DNA of 64,000 nucleotides from Thelephora terrestris (Eukaryota; Basidiomycota; Agaricomycetes; Thelephorales; Thelephoraceae), in the NCBI GenBank assembly GCA_015956445.1, contig WIUZ02000001.1, positions 2,542,001 to 2,606,000 on the forward strand, read 5' to 3'. Under the pieces are notes generated by a model that saw only the letters and a list, made by a program, of their open reading frames with translations, did no database searches and had not been told where the DNA came from. The translations under genes were made by a program, and so were the position numbers. Numbering within the stretch: position 1 is the stretch's first letter; each line of letters starts with the position of its first letter. Shown piece after piece: positions 1 to 10,394 of this stretch.

Positions 1-850
1 GCCTAAATCCATCCTCAAACGTTCGCTGAACCAAAGTATCACCGAGATCATCTCCCCTTCCTATGTTGCCCCGTCCACAACCGTCATCCTTTACGAAAGA
101 CTTGACGTGAGCATTGTCGAACTTGAGACTAAGAGAAGCCTCAAGGTCGTCTGGACCGGTATCCACAACAAGGAGGAATCGACGCATCCGTTCTTATTGC
201 CCAAGACCAGTATGGTCCATGACTTGACTGAGCACCTGTCAAAGCAGGTACAGCTGACACCGACGGGTACTGGTAGGATCAGAGTGTTCGAAGTGGCGAA
301 GGATGGAAGGACACAGAAGGAGTTCACCGGACCCGAGATGATTGGGAATATCCCTGATCCTGTCGAGCTTTATGCAGAAGAGATCCCACGAGAGGAGGTG
401 GACGCTGAGGATCACGACAAGGTCATCAACGTTTTCCACTTCACTAGGGACGTTGCGAGAACACACGGGGTTCCATTCAAGTTTGTAGTCAAACCTGTAA
501 GTCCCGGAACTTCGCCCCGCCATCGACCACTGCTTACTGTTTTCAAAGGGCGAGCGATTCTCGGAGACGAAGAAGCGTTTACAACAACGCCTTGGAGTTT
601 CAGATAAAGACTTCTCGCGATTCAAGTTCGCTCTGATACAGATGGCCACATTCAAGCAGCCGTCGTACATCGAGGACGGTTCGTGTATGTCCTACTTGAT
701 TAGAATCTTAGCTGAAGTGCATATTCCCCAGAGGACAACATCTACGAACACAAGTTCGCTCCGGAAGACTGTCTTGGTTTGGACCACGTAGATAAGACAG
801 GAAAAGCTAGAGGAGGCGCTGGTGAGAAGGCAATCTTTATCAGAGGATGA
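1..850 (+). CDS. Ubiquitin-specific protease USP7/Ubp15-type, C-terminal part (partial)
   Basis: The visible 247 residues match the C-terminal ubiquitin-like (HUBL) region of USP7/Ubp15 deubiquitinases, which remove ubiquitin from target proteins. The frame is open from base 2, so the catalytic USP domain and the N-terminal TRAF-like domain lie to the left of the window. Two introns (497-548 and 679-731) join three exons. Family signatures are a segment reading HFTRDVARTHGVPF, then GERFSETKKRLQQR, and the near-terminal EDCLGLDHVDK, which is typical of this family's end. The stop is TGA at 848-850. It converges with the SEC66 gene on the other strand. I see no catalytic residue in the visible part, so activity cannot be judged. 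The family call is firm; the exact paralogue is not. Confidence 0.88.
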
Positions 851-1202
851 AAGCATTTCTCTTGTGTGGAACCGTCATCCTTCGTTCTCCCACAAACGCT
901 ATCCGGTATTTTCTTCACTGTCGCACACTCCATGTACTCCCATCGCCACGCTTGTTGCCTTCTCTCCTGTATCCTGCGCTAGCCTCAAACTCTCCTTATT
1001 TTTCCTTTCTAAATTTTCCAGTCCATTGTAATTCTGACCCTCGACAATGTCAAGCACCTAAAATATCTTCCCCAAAACAACTCGGATACGTCGATGGTAT
1101 ATATCGGTGTACGCTATATACAGGATGCTCTACGGGATGGTGAGGTGGAAACGTATCGAACAGAACGAAAGACCCCCAAGAAATAAATAGAGGGCTGGTC
1201 GC
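851..1202. other. Convergent 3' intergenic region
   Basis: These 352 bases lie between the stops of the USP7-like gene (+) and SEC66 (-). They should hold both 3' UTRs. The stretch is pyrimidine-rich up to about base 1020 and has AT-rich patches near 1100-1190. I see no further gene in it. Confidence 0.6.
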
Positions 1203-2142
1203 CTATTTTCTCTTCTTCCCCTTCTTTCCGGACTGTGGAAATTATCGCCTCAGAGGACGAAGTCTGTGTTAATGAAGAATGCGCATACCTTCGAAGGGGT
1301 TGATGGAGATTTTGAGGTGGATTCAGCATCGCTTGTAGGATGCAGGTTGCCGTTTGCAGAGAGTAACGGAGTGGATGGAGTTACAGGTCGAGCAGGAGTG
1401 GCTGGGCTGGTTATTGAAAGGTTAGCAAGGGGCGTGCTGGGGGTGGCAGGGGTTTGTGGTGGCGGGCCGATTTGGAAGTTGGGGATGGGGACTCTTGAAA
1501 GATCTTTGCCCTTCTTGCCATAGATTAATTCTGTCCAACCGAATCGAAATCAGGTGAGGAACTACATGTGCATGAACATACGCTCACCTTTTTCCGCTCG
1601 AAGTTTGCTGGTTGACTCGAACATCGCGCGCATCTTCTCGTTGGCGATGATCTCATTAGCGGTAGGGAAAATGAGGGATCCCCAACCGTCCACAAAAGTG
1701 TTCGCTTCCGCGCACACCTCCCTCACCTCCCCTTCCAATTCCTTCTCCGCCGCCAAAAGACTGTTCCACAAATCGTCCCCGACCAAACCCTTCTGCAGCA
1801 GGTTTTGGAGGGCGGGTCTGTCCTCCCGGAAACGGACGGCCCGATGGACGTCCGCAATGGCACGTCGCACGAGGGCCGCTTTCAATGTGACTTCCGGTGC
1901 TGGAGGATCCTGCTGTAAAAGGGTGACGTAGGCATCTCGTTCCGGATGTGACTCGTAGTATGGGTCGAAACTCTTTCCTGTAGGTGAGAAAGTTGGAAAG
2001 TGTCAGATCCTAACCGTGAGACATACACAAATATGACATATGTGGACTTGCCAGCAATGTGTCTCTTGTACAAGACACTGAAGGCGTATAAACCGCCGAA
2101 TATAACGACAAGGTAGGCTATGGGGATAATGACTGAAGTCAT
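1203..2142 (-). CDS. SEC66: Sec66/Sec71, subunit of the Sec63 ER translocation complex
   Basis: Predicted 250-residue protein of the Sec62/Sec63 complex, which supports post-translational import into the ER. Residues 1-25 form one membrane segment (MTSVIIPIAYLVVIFGG...), followed by the basic KRHIAGK. Then comes the cytosolic domain, with DPYYESHPERDAYVTLLQ and the diagnostic KAALVRRAIADVHRAVRFRE, and a Ser/Thr/Pro-rich tail ending in lysines. The four exons (2142-2052, 1977-1588, 1530-1289, 1232-1203) sum to 753 nt in frame. The first intron keeps the frame only with a GC donor (GCAAGT) at 2051; every nearby GT breaks the reading frame. The start at 2142 places the membrane segment at the extreme N-terminus, but an in-frame extension upstream cannot be excluded. 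It lies in tandem with the Asi-like gene, 224 bp downstream of that gene's stop. Confidence 0.9.
1978..2051 (-). other. Candidate GC-AG intron in SEC66
   Basis: On the minus strand the exon ends ..GCTG and the intron begins GCAAGTCC and ends CTACAG. A phase-1 junction is required to join RHIAG to KSFDPYY. None of the GT dinucleotides in this stretch gives phase 1, whereas the GC donor does, and it matches the strong GCAAGT consensus of GC-AG introns. Confidence 0.75.
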
Positions 2143-2366
2143 GTCCGTGGAATTACCCGAGGGTGGTATGTTGAGGTTTGAGGTAAGGTGGATGAGCTGG
2201 CCGAACTTCCAGAGCACACGTGGACTTGTTTCGACATCACCGGCGCTTCCTCTCGCTTCCTTCACGTTCACACTTGTCGATCGCGTAGGAATACTAACTG
2301 ATGAGATAAAAGATAACGTTGAATAAATAATACAATCCAATGTAGTCGTATATTTCACAACAGTGG

Positions 2367-4674
2367 TCACGGTATGTATATTCTTGAGAAGCCTTCCACC
2401 CTAGAGCGATGTCAGATTTCCGAGGCAAGGTGGTCAGCCTGCCACGTACATACCGTCTGCGACAACAAGGGCAATTGTGGTTCGAGGCTGAGGACCGCGA
2501 CGCAAGATTCTCCCGGCAATCGTCACACAGTGCTAAGCACCTGTAAGGACCTTATTAGTACGTGGGGGCCAGATGCCAAACGACAAACTCACCGACAGGG
2601 CCAACAGATGACCTGTCTCGGTTTACATGTACAAATCACGCAATTCATCCTGGTTTCATCCCAGCCATCTTCTTCTGATAGCTCATTCAGCTGCCATTCT
2701 CTGCGGAGACTCGGTGTCCGCAAATCAACCGGAGACTCCAAGATAGAGGTCCCACGCTGTCCGGCATTTTCGATGAGCCTCTGGTACCGCCGTCGCGTCA
2801 AAGGGGACGAAGAAGAGTCAACCATATGCGCCAACAGAACCGGGACCGGACCGGCTGATGATTCGTCGCTCGTGAGATTGTGGTACAACTCAGCCGGGTG
2901 GTCTTCCGCTTCGTTGTCCGACGACGCGTGGCTGCTCGATGGAGTGCGAGGGCTAAGATTATATTCCTCATCGTCATCTGAGATGGCTTCTCCGTGAAGG
3001 AATCGTCGGTAATCGTCTTCATCCCCCTCCGTGGAGACGATTTCCTCTGTGGCTTCTCCGTTGGTGGGGGCACTTGTGGGGGCAGGTTGCTGGAATCTCC
3101 TCCCGTGCCTTAACAAAATCCACGTTCCCTTCAGTACCCTCAGCCAAACCTTGAGATAACGTTCCAGCTCCTTTGAGAAAAGTGATCGAGCTTCGAAGCG
3201 ACTAGGGCCGTGCATTGAGATAGCCTTAATGTTCTTTACTTCATTAAAGAAGCCCCCTTGTGGACCACGGGCCAAATCTCCTGAACGGGAGATCCCTGCG
3301 CGGTCGAGTTCCACCGCAGTCGGGTCATTGACATCAATCCCAAGTCCTTGGATCACTGTATCGATAACGGCCACGCCTGCGACTTCGTTTCCCAGGCCTG
3401 CAACGCTAGTAGCTTCTAGGCTGGCTGTCCCCAAACGAGCGATTACTACGGAGCAATCCTCCTCCAAACCCGGCATCAACGACCCGCTATGACACAATAT
3501 GGATCGCGTAACCGTGCCTTCGAGAAGAATTTGTGTAAGAGCATCCAGAGCGCAGACAAGGGCAGTAGACGCAATCAAGAATGACTCCAACAGGACGGGG
3601 AAGTAGTTGAAGAGCGGGTATGAGACCGGAGATCTCCAGAACACTGAGTGGAAATGGATCACGGTGATCGCTGTGCACATGGTGGTGGGGATGAACCTCT
3701 GTCGTGACCAGGATTTCTTCATTCCAAGCAAATGTATCATCGTAATCTGGGGGGATTGATCAGAGTAAGGCGGGAGTGGACTTGCATTCTACCCACCTGA
3801 AGTAGCGGGACTGCAATGGGAATCAGACAGTGCTTATTCGGCCTCGTTGCGAAACCATCCCTCCGAACGACGTTGTTGGTTGGGGAAGAGTACAGGTGGA
3901 GTAGGAACGCATATCCGAACTTCAAAATTTACTACTTGCCAGCTGTGGAGTAGATGGTGGGTACATACCAAATTAAACGGCGAGGCATCCCGGCCGAGTC
4001 CCTCTAGGCCAGAAATGAAATAATTGACGCAGAGGGCAGTGCAAACGGCTACGAAGGTCGACCAACACACATCTCTTGTTTCCAGACTGCCAATTCGTGT
4101 GTCAATATTGTGAAGCCAGCCCGCATGTACGGTTGGGAACAGGGAAAACGCTTGGAGTAGAATGACAGCCCAGACGAGGAGAGACTTGAGGAGAAGGTAC
4201 GATGAAGGCAGACGGATGATTGTCCGGGACAGTGTCGAGGAAACATCGATCGGGAATAGGCCCAACCAAACACGCCGAGCCCATGATTGCACACCATAAG
4301 GGGTCCCTTCGGCTCTACCCCTATGTCGTCGCGGTCCGAGCCGTGGCGGACTGACTATCTCCTGTATCCTATTCGAGACGAGGGCCTGCCAGCAATTGAG
4401 CCAAGCTTCGTGAATGGACTATTGACATGGAACTTACAAATACCAGAAACCCAATAAAATACCCCGAGGTTAAGAATGTCCAAGGTACAGGCATTTGCTG
4501 ATACGGTTGACCGTATGGTCCAACCGCTGCACCCTGTGGGGATTGGGCGAGGGTGTCGCGATGTGCGTGGTCCAACTTGAGCGCCATGGCTTCGTTGATC
4601 CGCCTGAGTCGAGACATGACTGTAGATATTGCCCAGGTGATTGGGCGGGGAATCGTAACGGAGAAATTACGCAT
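2367..4674 (-). CDS. Asi1/Asi3-like multi-pass membrane RING ubiquitin ligase
   Basis: Predicted 683-residue protein from six exons (4674-4438, 4385-3969, 3919-3797, 3746-2593, 2540-2454, 2400-2367), in frame throughout. In yeast, Asi1 and Asi3 sit in the inner nuclear membrane and ubiquitinate mislocalised membrane proteins and latent transcription factors. The N-terminal third holds several hydrophobic segments and the family-like stretches SPFNLFGYAFLLHLYSSP and VCWSTFVAVCTALC. The middle is acidic and disordered. The C-terminal RING reads NCVICTCKPRQVICWPCRC, then LALCDDCRENLA, then CPCCR, and the protein ends VEGFSRIYIP. The WPCRCLALC pattern and the terminal EGxSRIYxP are hallmarks of the Asi family, and the length is close to yeast Asi3. 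It diverges from the glutaredoxin-like gene across 121 bp. Whether it acts at the nuclear envelope here is inference. Confidence 0.85.
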
Positions 4675-4795
4675 CGCGGGGGATGTGGAGAACCGTCAAA
4701 GGTGGTCGTTCGTTCGCCACCGTACTTGCCGGTGGCGTTGGGGTTGGGGGCAGATGAGATTGCTGGACAGGAGTCTTTTACTCACGTGGCGTCAA

Positions 4796-5156
4796 ATGGT
4801 TCCGTCACTTGGGCGACTCGCTCGACTCACACTATTCACTGGACCGAATTGCTCCCTTTGCGACGTTTGTTGCCGTTCCTCTGTCGTGCGGTACTGGATG
4901 TCGATAACAACCTATATTTCCACAGGTCGCAAAGGCGGAACTTGCGAAAGTCAAACAGGCTCGCCAATTCCAGCTGGAGACGATCAACATCCAGGACAAG
5001 GGACAGGGGAAGTGGAGAAAGAAATACGTATATTGGATCCCAGCCCTGCATATAGATGGGAAGGAGGTCGTGAAGGGTCGGTGGGATGCAACGCACGTCA
5101 ACCAAGCCCTCGACCTGTGGGAGAAGGAGCAGCAGAAGACGGATGGCGGGGCATAG
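4796..5156 (+). CDS. Glutaredoxin-like small thioredoxin-fold protein
   Basis: Predicted 99-residue protein in two exons (4796-4864, 4926-5156). It opens with RLTLFTGPNCSLCD, placing a CxxC motif (CSLC) at residues 19-22, and has a cis-proline region VYWIPALHIDG followed by KEVVKGRW. This pattern matches the small glutaredoxin-like family of yeast YDR286C and human C5orf63 (DUF836/Glrx-like), whose function is poorly known but is probably thiol redox chemistry. An in-frame ATG at 4754 would lengthen the N-terminus, so I chose the ATG nearest the beta strand. The stop at 5154-5156 is followed at once by another ATG. The PSP-domain gene begins about 60 bp further on the same strand. Confidence 0.85.
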
Positions 5157-5215
5157 ATGATTCGCAGTTATTCTTCGAGGATACTCGAAAAACTGCAAAT
5201 TACTGGGACTACTGG

Positions 5216-6031
5216 ATGTACTCCGGCGCAATCTCATATCATCGTCTTGATGAGGTACCCCTGGGAGAAGGGGAACGGGGCAACGGACTCACTCCCCAGT
5301 CGACACCTAACCCCCGCTGCTTTAACTGCGGCTCAACCGGACACCTTCTCTCATCCTGTCCTGACCCACGCAACCGTCCGCTCATCGATCTGTCTCGACA
5401 ACTTTTTGCATTTCTCGCCAATGATACCCATCAGAATCTGGGGCGGATTCACGAGGTTGAAGGGTGGAAATCCCGCCGACTGGAATGGTCCCGCATATAC
5501 AGACCGGGAGAGGTCACGGGCTCCTTGTTGAGGGATGCCCTGGGATTGAGGGACGCACACGGAGCTCCGAATATGCCTTGGCTAGAGAATATCTCTCGTT
5601 GGGGCTATCCTCCCGGATGGATATCCTGCGAGGATCCAGTCGAGCGTGTCCGAAGGCGAATCCTCGATGGGAATGGTTCAGGCGACAATGGGCTTAGCGA
5701 TACGTTCTGTCAGTTCACGGTCCTGAATGACACTGCAGAGGACTCCGAAACCCTCCAACTAGATAGTTTGCCCATCTTTGTCCCTCCAGTTCCTCCCTCA
5801 GACACGGGAGCCCCTCACCGCTGGGCAATGTATCCCAACACTCACTTCCTATCCGAACTCTTACCAGCATACACCGGGAGGATACTGCCACTATTGGGGG
5901 AACCAGACGAGCCGGATGGACGGTGTCGGACCTTCCCTCCCCTCCCACCTGACTCCCCTCCCCCACTTCCGCCTTCGTTTCCTCATGGTGATTCATTTGA
6001 CGAGGAAGCAGATATGGATTTATCTGACTGA
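5216..6031 (+). CDS. CCHC zinc-knuckle / PSP-domain protein (ZCCHC8-like)
   Basis: A 271-residue frame without introns. Residues 35-48 form a CCHC zinc knuckle (CFNCGSTGHLLSSC). Roughly residues 95-150 form a PSP domain, with PGEVTGSLLRDALGL and PNMPWLENISRWGYPPGWI. The C-terminus is Pro-rich and then acidic. Proteins with this pair of domains (human ZCCHC8) are scaffold subunits of nuclear exosome targeting, and PSP domains also occur in splicing factor SF3B2. The frame stays open far upstream only because it overlaps the glutaredoxin-like gene. The first ATG after that gene's stop in this frame is at 5216, so the start is uncertain. A nuclear RNA-surveillance role is inference from the family. 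Confidence 0.72.
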   Translation: MYSGAISYHRLDEVPLGEGERGNGLTPQSTPNPRCFNCGSTGHLLSSCPDPRNRPLIDLSRQLFAFLANDTHQNLGRIHEVEGWKSRRLEWSRIYRPGEVTGSLLRDALGLRDAHGAPNMPWLENISRWGYPPGWISCEDPVERVRRRILDGNGSGDNGLSDTFCQFTVLNDTAEDSETLQLDSLPIFVPPVPPSDTGAPHRWAMYPNTHFLSELLPAYTGRILPLLGEPDEPDGRCRTFPPLPPDSPPPLPPSFPHGDSFDEEADMDLSD

Positions 6032-6289
6032 TATGCCTCATAACTTTACCCCCTGTATTCGTGTACACTGGTCCCTTGATGGTCGAAATCTCGATTGTGA
6101 TGTCCTGTGCCAAGCTACATACATCGTTGTGAGTCTCATCTGAAGGTCCGAAGAGATGATGCTTGAAGTAGAGCTGAATCAGGGGTCCTGCTGAATCGTC
6201 ACGGAACGGATCAATCGGGAACCGCTCCCATCAACACTCAAAAGGATTGCTTTCGACCAGTCGGTTCTCCCGGATCCCATACTCGTACG

Positions 6290-8389
6290 ATGTCCACCCT
6301 CGCTCGCTCATCCAGCTCTGCGTTCAAGACCTTCACTCGTACTGGAACTAGGTTCCAGTCAAGGCAGGCTTCAACCAAGGTCTACACAAGGCCAATTAAA
6401 CTACGATCGAGTTTCTGACGAAAGCCACAACAGTCGCTTTTCGACACCTTGAAGGAACTTGTTCCGGAAAAGCAAGAAAGTCTCAAGAAATTCGTACGTC
6501 TGTTCTTATGCCAAACTTGCTGGGTTCACAATGCGCCGCGCAGAAAGCCGAACATGGAAGCACGGTCATCGGCGAGGTCAAGGTATGCGTTTCTACCTTA
6601 GACGCATAACACATGTTTTGAAATTATCTCAGGTTGAGAACCTCATTGGTGGTATGCGAGGTCTCAAGGCCCTTCTCTGGGAGGGCTCCGTCCTCGATCC
6701 GAACGAGGTTTGTGCACCTCTCACGTCGTTTCCCGCCCAACGCCTAACACAAATGTCTAGGGAATTCGTTTCCACGGATTGTCCATCCCAGATTGCCAAA
6801 AGCGACTCCCCGCCGCTGCAGATGGCGAGGAGATTCTTCCCGAGAGCATGTTCTGGCTCTTGCTCACTGGACAGGTTCCAACCCAGGCACAAGCCCGCTC
6901 TCTCTCCAACGAGCTGGCGGAGCGTGGAGAACTTCCCAAGTTCGTCGAGAAACTCGTTGACTCGTGCGTCTCACCCGAAGCCCGTTCACTTCCAAATCGA
7001 GGGATACTAAAATCTTTTTAGTTTCCCAAAGTCGTTGCACCCCATGACACAACTTGGAATGGGTGTCGCTGCTCTGAACCACGACAGTGCTTTTGCTGCC
7101 GCCTATGAGAAGGGAATACAGAAGACCGACTACTGGACTTACACTTACGAGGATTCCATAAACTTGTTGGCTAAGCTTCCCGCTCTCGCTGCCAGGATCT
7201 ATCGAAACATCTACAAGGCCGAAGAGGAACTCCCAGCTGTAAGGAAAGACCTTGACCTCGTCGGTACGTGTCTTGATGAATCCGTGAAACCTCTCCTCGC
7301 TAACCCTCGCGACCAGGGAACTATTCTAACATGCTTGGCTACGGAAACAGCAAGGACATGACTGAGTACCTCCGGCTCTACATTGCCTTGCACGGTGATC
7401 ACGAGGGTGGAAATGCTTCTGCTCATACCTCCCGTAGGTGTTCGTCCCACCTATTACAGAACGTGGCCTAACTCCCCCTAGACCTCGTGGGATCGACCCT
7501 CTCGGACCCCTACCTCTCATACTCTGCCGCCTTATTAGCCCTGGCTGGACCACTCCATGGGTGCGTTGCCCCAGAAACTGAATTCTTGTGATGGTGCTGA
7601 TGGTACCACTCAGTTTGGCTAACCAGGAGGTGCTGAGGTGGCAACTCGAGATGCAGGAAAAGATCGGTAACGACAAGATTACCCACGATACCATTAAGGA
7701 TTACTTGTGGGAAACCCTTAAGGGCGGACGAGTTGTCCCCGGGTCAGTATACTTTGGTTACCACTTAACGCCTCTGGTTTTAATGTTGGGGTTTGGTCAC
7801 AGATATGGACACGGTGTCTTGCGAAGCCCTGACCCCAGATTCATCGCCCTCCAGGAGTTCTGCGACAAACGACCAGAGTTATTGGCCAGCCCGACCATCC
7901 AGCTCGTGAAACAGACCTATGAAGTTGCCCCCGGCGTCTTGACCGAACACGGAAAGACCAAGAATCCATGGCCTAACGTCGACGCCGCCTCAGGTTGTGT
8001 GTTGTACCACTACGGTTTGACAGAGTTCAAGGTGAGCTGGCTAGGTTACTGGTTTTTGAGCCGCAACTTACCACACTCAGTACTACACGGTCATTTTCGG
8101 TGTTTCTCGAGGTAAGCCTCGAAATCCTACGTTTATTTTCTCTTCCTCACTCCAACTTTTGCAGCCCTCGGATGTTTGTCGCAGTTGATCTGGGCCCGCG
8201 GTACGTTCCTACACTCCACAATGTAGTTGTTCACTCAGGTCTCGCTTATCCTTTCCAGCTCTTGGGCTCCCAATCGAACGGCCAAAGTGTAAGTCCTGCA
8301 CTTGTTTTGTGAGCAGCCTCGCGCTGATTAACACCTCATCTCTTCCAGCCTACTCGATCGATGCACTGGAGAAGCTCATCAAGTCGTAG
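6290..8389 (+). CDS. CIT1: Citrate synthase, mitochondrial
   Basis: Condenses acetyl-CoA and oxaloacetate to citrate in the TCA cycle. About 460 residues are encoded in 14 short exons separated by 13 introns. The N-terminus ([19 protein letters not shown]...) is rich in Ser, Thr and Arg with no acidic residues, as in a mitochondrial presequence. Recognisable blocks are [30 protein letters not shown], the first catalytic histidine in [12 protein letters not shown], the second in PGYGHGVLR, and the end EKLIKS. The match to eukaryotic mitochondrial citrate synthase is unambiguous and the length is typical. The dense intron load (about one per 35 codons) is usual for conserved basidiomycete genes. 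It starts 258 bp after the PSP gene. Confidence 0.96.
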
Positions 8390-8809
8390 TGGATTTCACA
8401 AGACTCAGCACGGTGCCGTTATTATACAAGATGTGGAAAGGGGCCTCTGCTCTCACAGCGTCGTACACAAGAACGGGGACACTGATTGGACTACGACGGA
8501 GGCCGGGATAAAAATAACACGAATGATCTATACAGGTCGCATCGATCTTCAGAACCAACCGTACAAACATTTCAACATCTGGAAGGCTGGCTAGCAGCGC
8601 ACAACGGGTATCGATATCGCAATGAAGGGGTTTAGAATGCGATATGAGGTTACATTCAGGAGTAAGAAAGAAGAGTGAACACAGAATAAAAGATCGAGAG
8701 AAGGGCAGCTCCGCCTCAAAAGGTGGACCAAGGGGACGATGGCAAGACGGGTATATCATGCCCATAGGTCCGAACCGGAAACTAAGCCCCAAAGCGAGAA
8801 ATAAGCCGT
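8390..8809. other. Convergent 3' intergenic region
   Basis: These 420 bases lie between the citrate synthase stop (+) and the stop of the Pro/Gly-rich-tail gene (-). An AATAAAA-like signal occurs near 8683. No further gene is visible. Confidence 0.55.
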
Positions 8810-10058
8810 TCAAATTCGTCGTCCCTGTTGAGGATTTGATTGCGCAGGAGGCGGAGGTCCCTGCATGTTTGGTGGGCGCTGTGATAGGTGAGGAGGCGGA
8901 ACACCACCCTGCATTTGCATTTGCGGACGTCCATAACCTCCAGGGGGAGGTGGGCCACCATAACCGGGCCCAAGTGGAGGTCGTTGACCAGGAGATGTCA
9001 TCATTTGTGGTGGTGGGCGTTGTCCTGGACCTTGAGGTGGGGGCGGCCCTCCGCCAGGACGGGGTTGAGACATTGGGCCAGGGTCTCGCAGTGAGACTGG
9101 GTGGCGGTTGGCTGGATTCGGGGGACCCATTGGATTTGGCCCCGGCGCAGGACCATTCTTCTCGGCGGCTTTAACGATCTCGTCGCTAAATATGGATCAT
9201 GAGATCGTGCCCATTTATAGAACACAACCAACCCAGACTTACTCAAGGAGGTTGAGAGCTGCGCACAAGACTACCCATTCGACGCAATCCTCGTTGCCTT
9301 CGCCAAGAGTCTGCCACACTGCCTTTTCTTCTGGAGTTTTCCCAGTGATACTAATTCTGGTTCCGCCGCCTCCTGTCCCGTTAGCGGAAGGGGGATTCTT
9401 CTGGATCTTTCCGAATTCAATCCGCTTAGGTGGGATATTGTGTCCCGCATAGGCGAAATAGAACATACTCCAAAACGCAGCACTTGGGTTCGGCTTGGAG
9501 ATTTGAAAGAGGGGAAGATCTGGGGAGTCGGGAGAGGGTAAAGAGAGCTTGTAAACAGGCGTGAGGACACCGGTGTTAGTGATGGACCACTTGAGGTTTC
9601 TGGACGCTTCACAGCGAACGACTTTGGAAACCCCAGTTGAATGGCCAGGATCCGAAGCAGAGGACTTGCCAGCGCCAGAGCTGCGGGGCGGGAAGAGCTT
9701 CGCAACACATAAATCGCCTTGTGGGGATGGCGTGAGCAGGTAGTTCTCAGTGTTCTTTTGGATAGCGGGGGGTTAGATCGACCTTCGAGGATTGTTTCTG
9801 AAACAAGTTCGTACATAGTTTGTGTGAAGATACGAGTAGAGGATATTCGTAGGTTGTCCTGGAGGCCCAAGAGCGTGTCAAAATGTGTGCAGTAGCCACA
9901 GGAGTCAGATCTGAACGCACCGTGCGGGGTTACAATCAGGGTTGGTAGGTGATTTGGAACAGAAGGATGGTTGGGAGAGGTGTAAACGGTGTATATCGCT
10001 GTCGAAACATCATGAAGATACGCAGAAAAACGTGAGTATGGTTGTACACACCAGCCAT
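8810..10058 (-). CDS. Conserved uncharacterised protein with Pro/Gly/Met-rich tail
   Basis: Predicted 338-residue protein in five exons (10058-10052, 9998-9921, 9858-9815, 9754-9243, 9185-8810), 1017 nt in frame. I do not recognise a named domain. The folded part (residues 1-230) has blocks that look strongly constrained: NYLLTPSPQGDLCVAKLFPP, FWSMFYFAYAGHNIPPKRIE, and TPEEKAVWQTLGEGNEDCVE. The tail from about residue 235 is low-complexity (PGGGPPPPQGPGQRPPP and similar) and probably disordered. The first coding exon is only 7 nt (ATGGCTG). It is supported because the following exon is open in the right phase but has no ATG, and the joined start gives MAAIYTVYTSPN. It diverges from the PP2A B56 gene across 336 bp. 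No function is assigned. Confidence 0.75.
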
Positions 10059-10394
10059 TTAGCCTAGAAGCAGGTGCAGCCTCGGAGGATAGGAGCCGGG
10101 ATGTGGGTCAGAAGGAAGAGTGTCAACCGCAGTTTGGGGATGGTTACAGGCCAAGTGGGCGTGACGGACGAGTTGTCACGCCCGGTGAAGCGAGAATCGA
10201 TTAACCTCTGGTCGTCGTTCTCCATATCCTGTCTCTGCTAGTCTCCGTCGCGGCCGCGCACGACGACTTCGGCAGCATCCTAGCTTGTTGTTCCGTCTCT
10301 GCGCCCTTGTTGTATGATGAAAAACATAAGGAAGACCCTGGTACGCCATCTTTATCTTCCCCATACTCCCGATCCATCCTGACACTCGCAAAAT
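10059..10394. promoter_or_regulatory. Divergent promoter region
   Basis: A 336-bp spacer between the starts of the Pro/Gly-rich-tail gene (-) and the PP2A B56 gene (+). It must carry both 5' UTRs and promoters. I see no clear TATA box or repeat. Confidence 0.5.

Noticed and set aside
4553-6031. A single 492-codon frame read as one protein
   Set aside because: It is open by chance across two genes. Its first part equals exon 1 of the glutaredoxin-like gene, but the continuation after residue CSLCD is that gene's intron and then an out-of-frame copy of its exon 2. Only the part from 5216 carries the CCHC/PSP protein.
9271-9870. A 199-codon minus-strand frame including MYELVSETILEGRS
   Set aside because: The stretch covers an intron (9755-9814, with a CTAAC branch-like site) and then reads a wrong frame through the conserved exon. 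The frame giving NYLLTPSPQGDLCVAKL is clearly the coding one.
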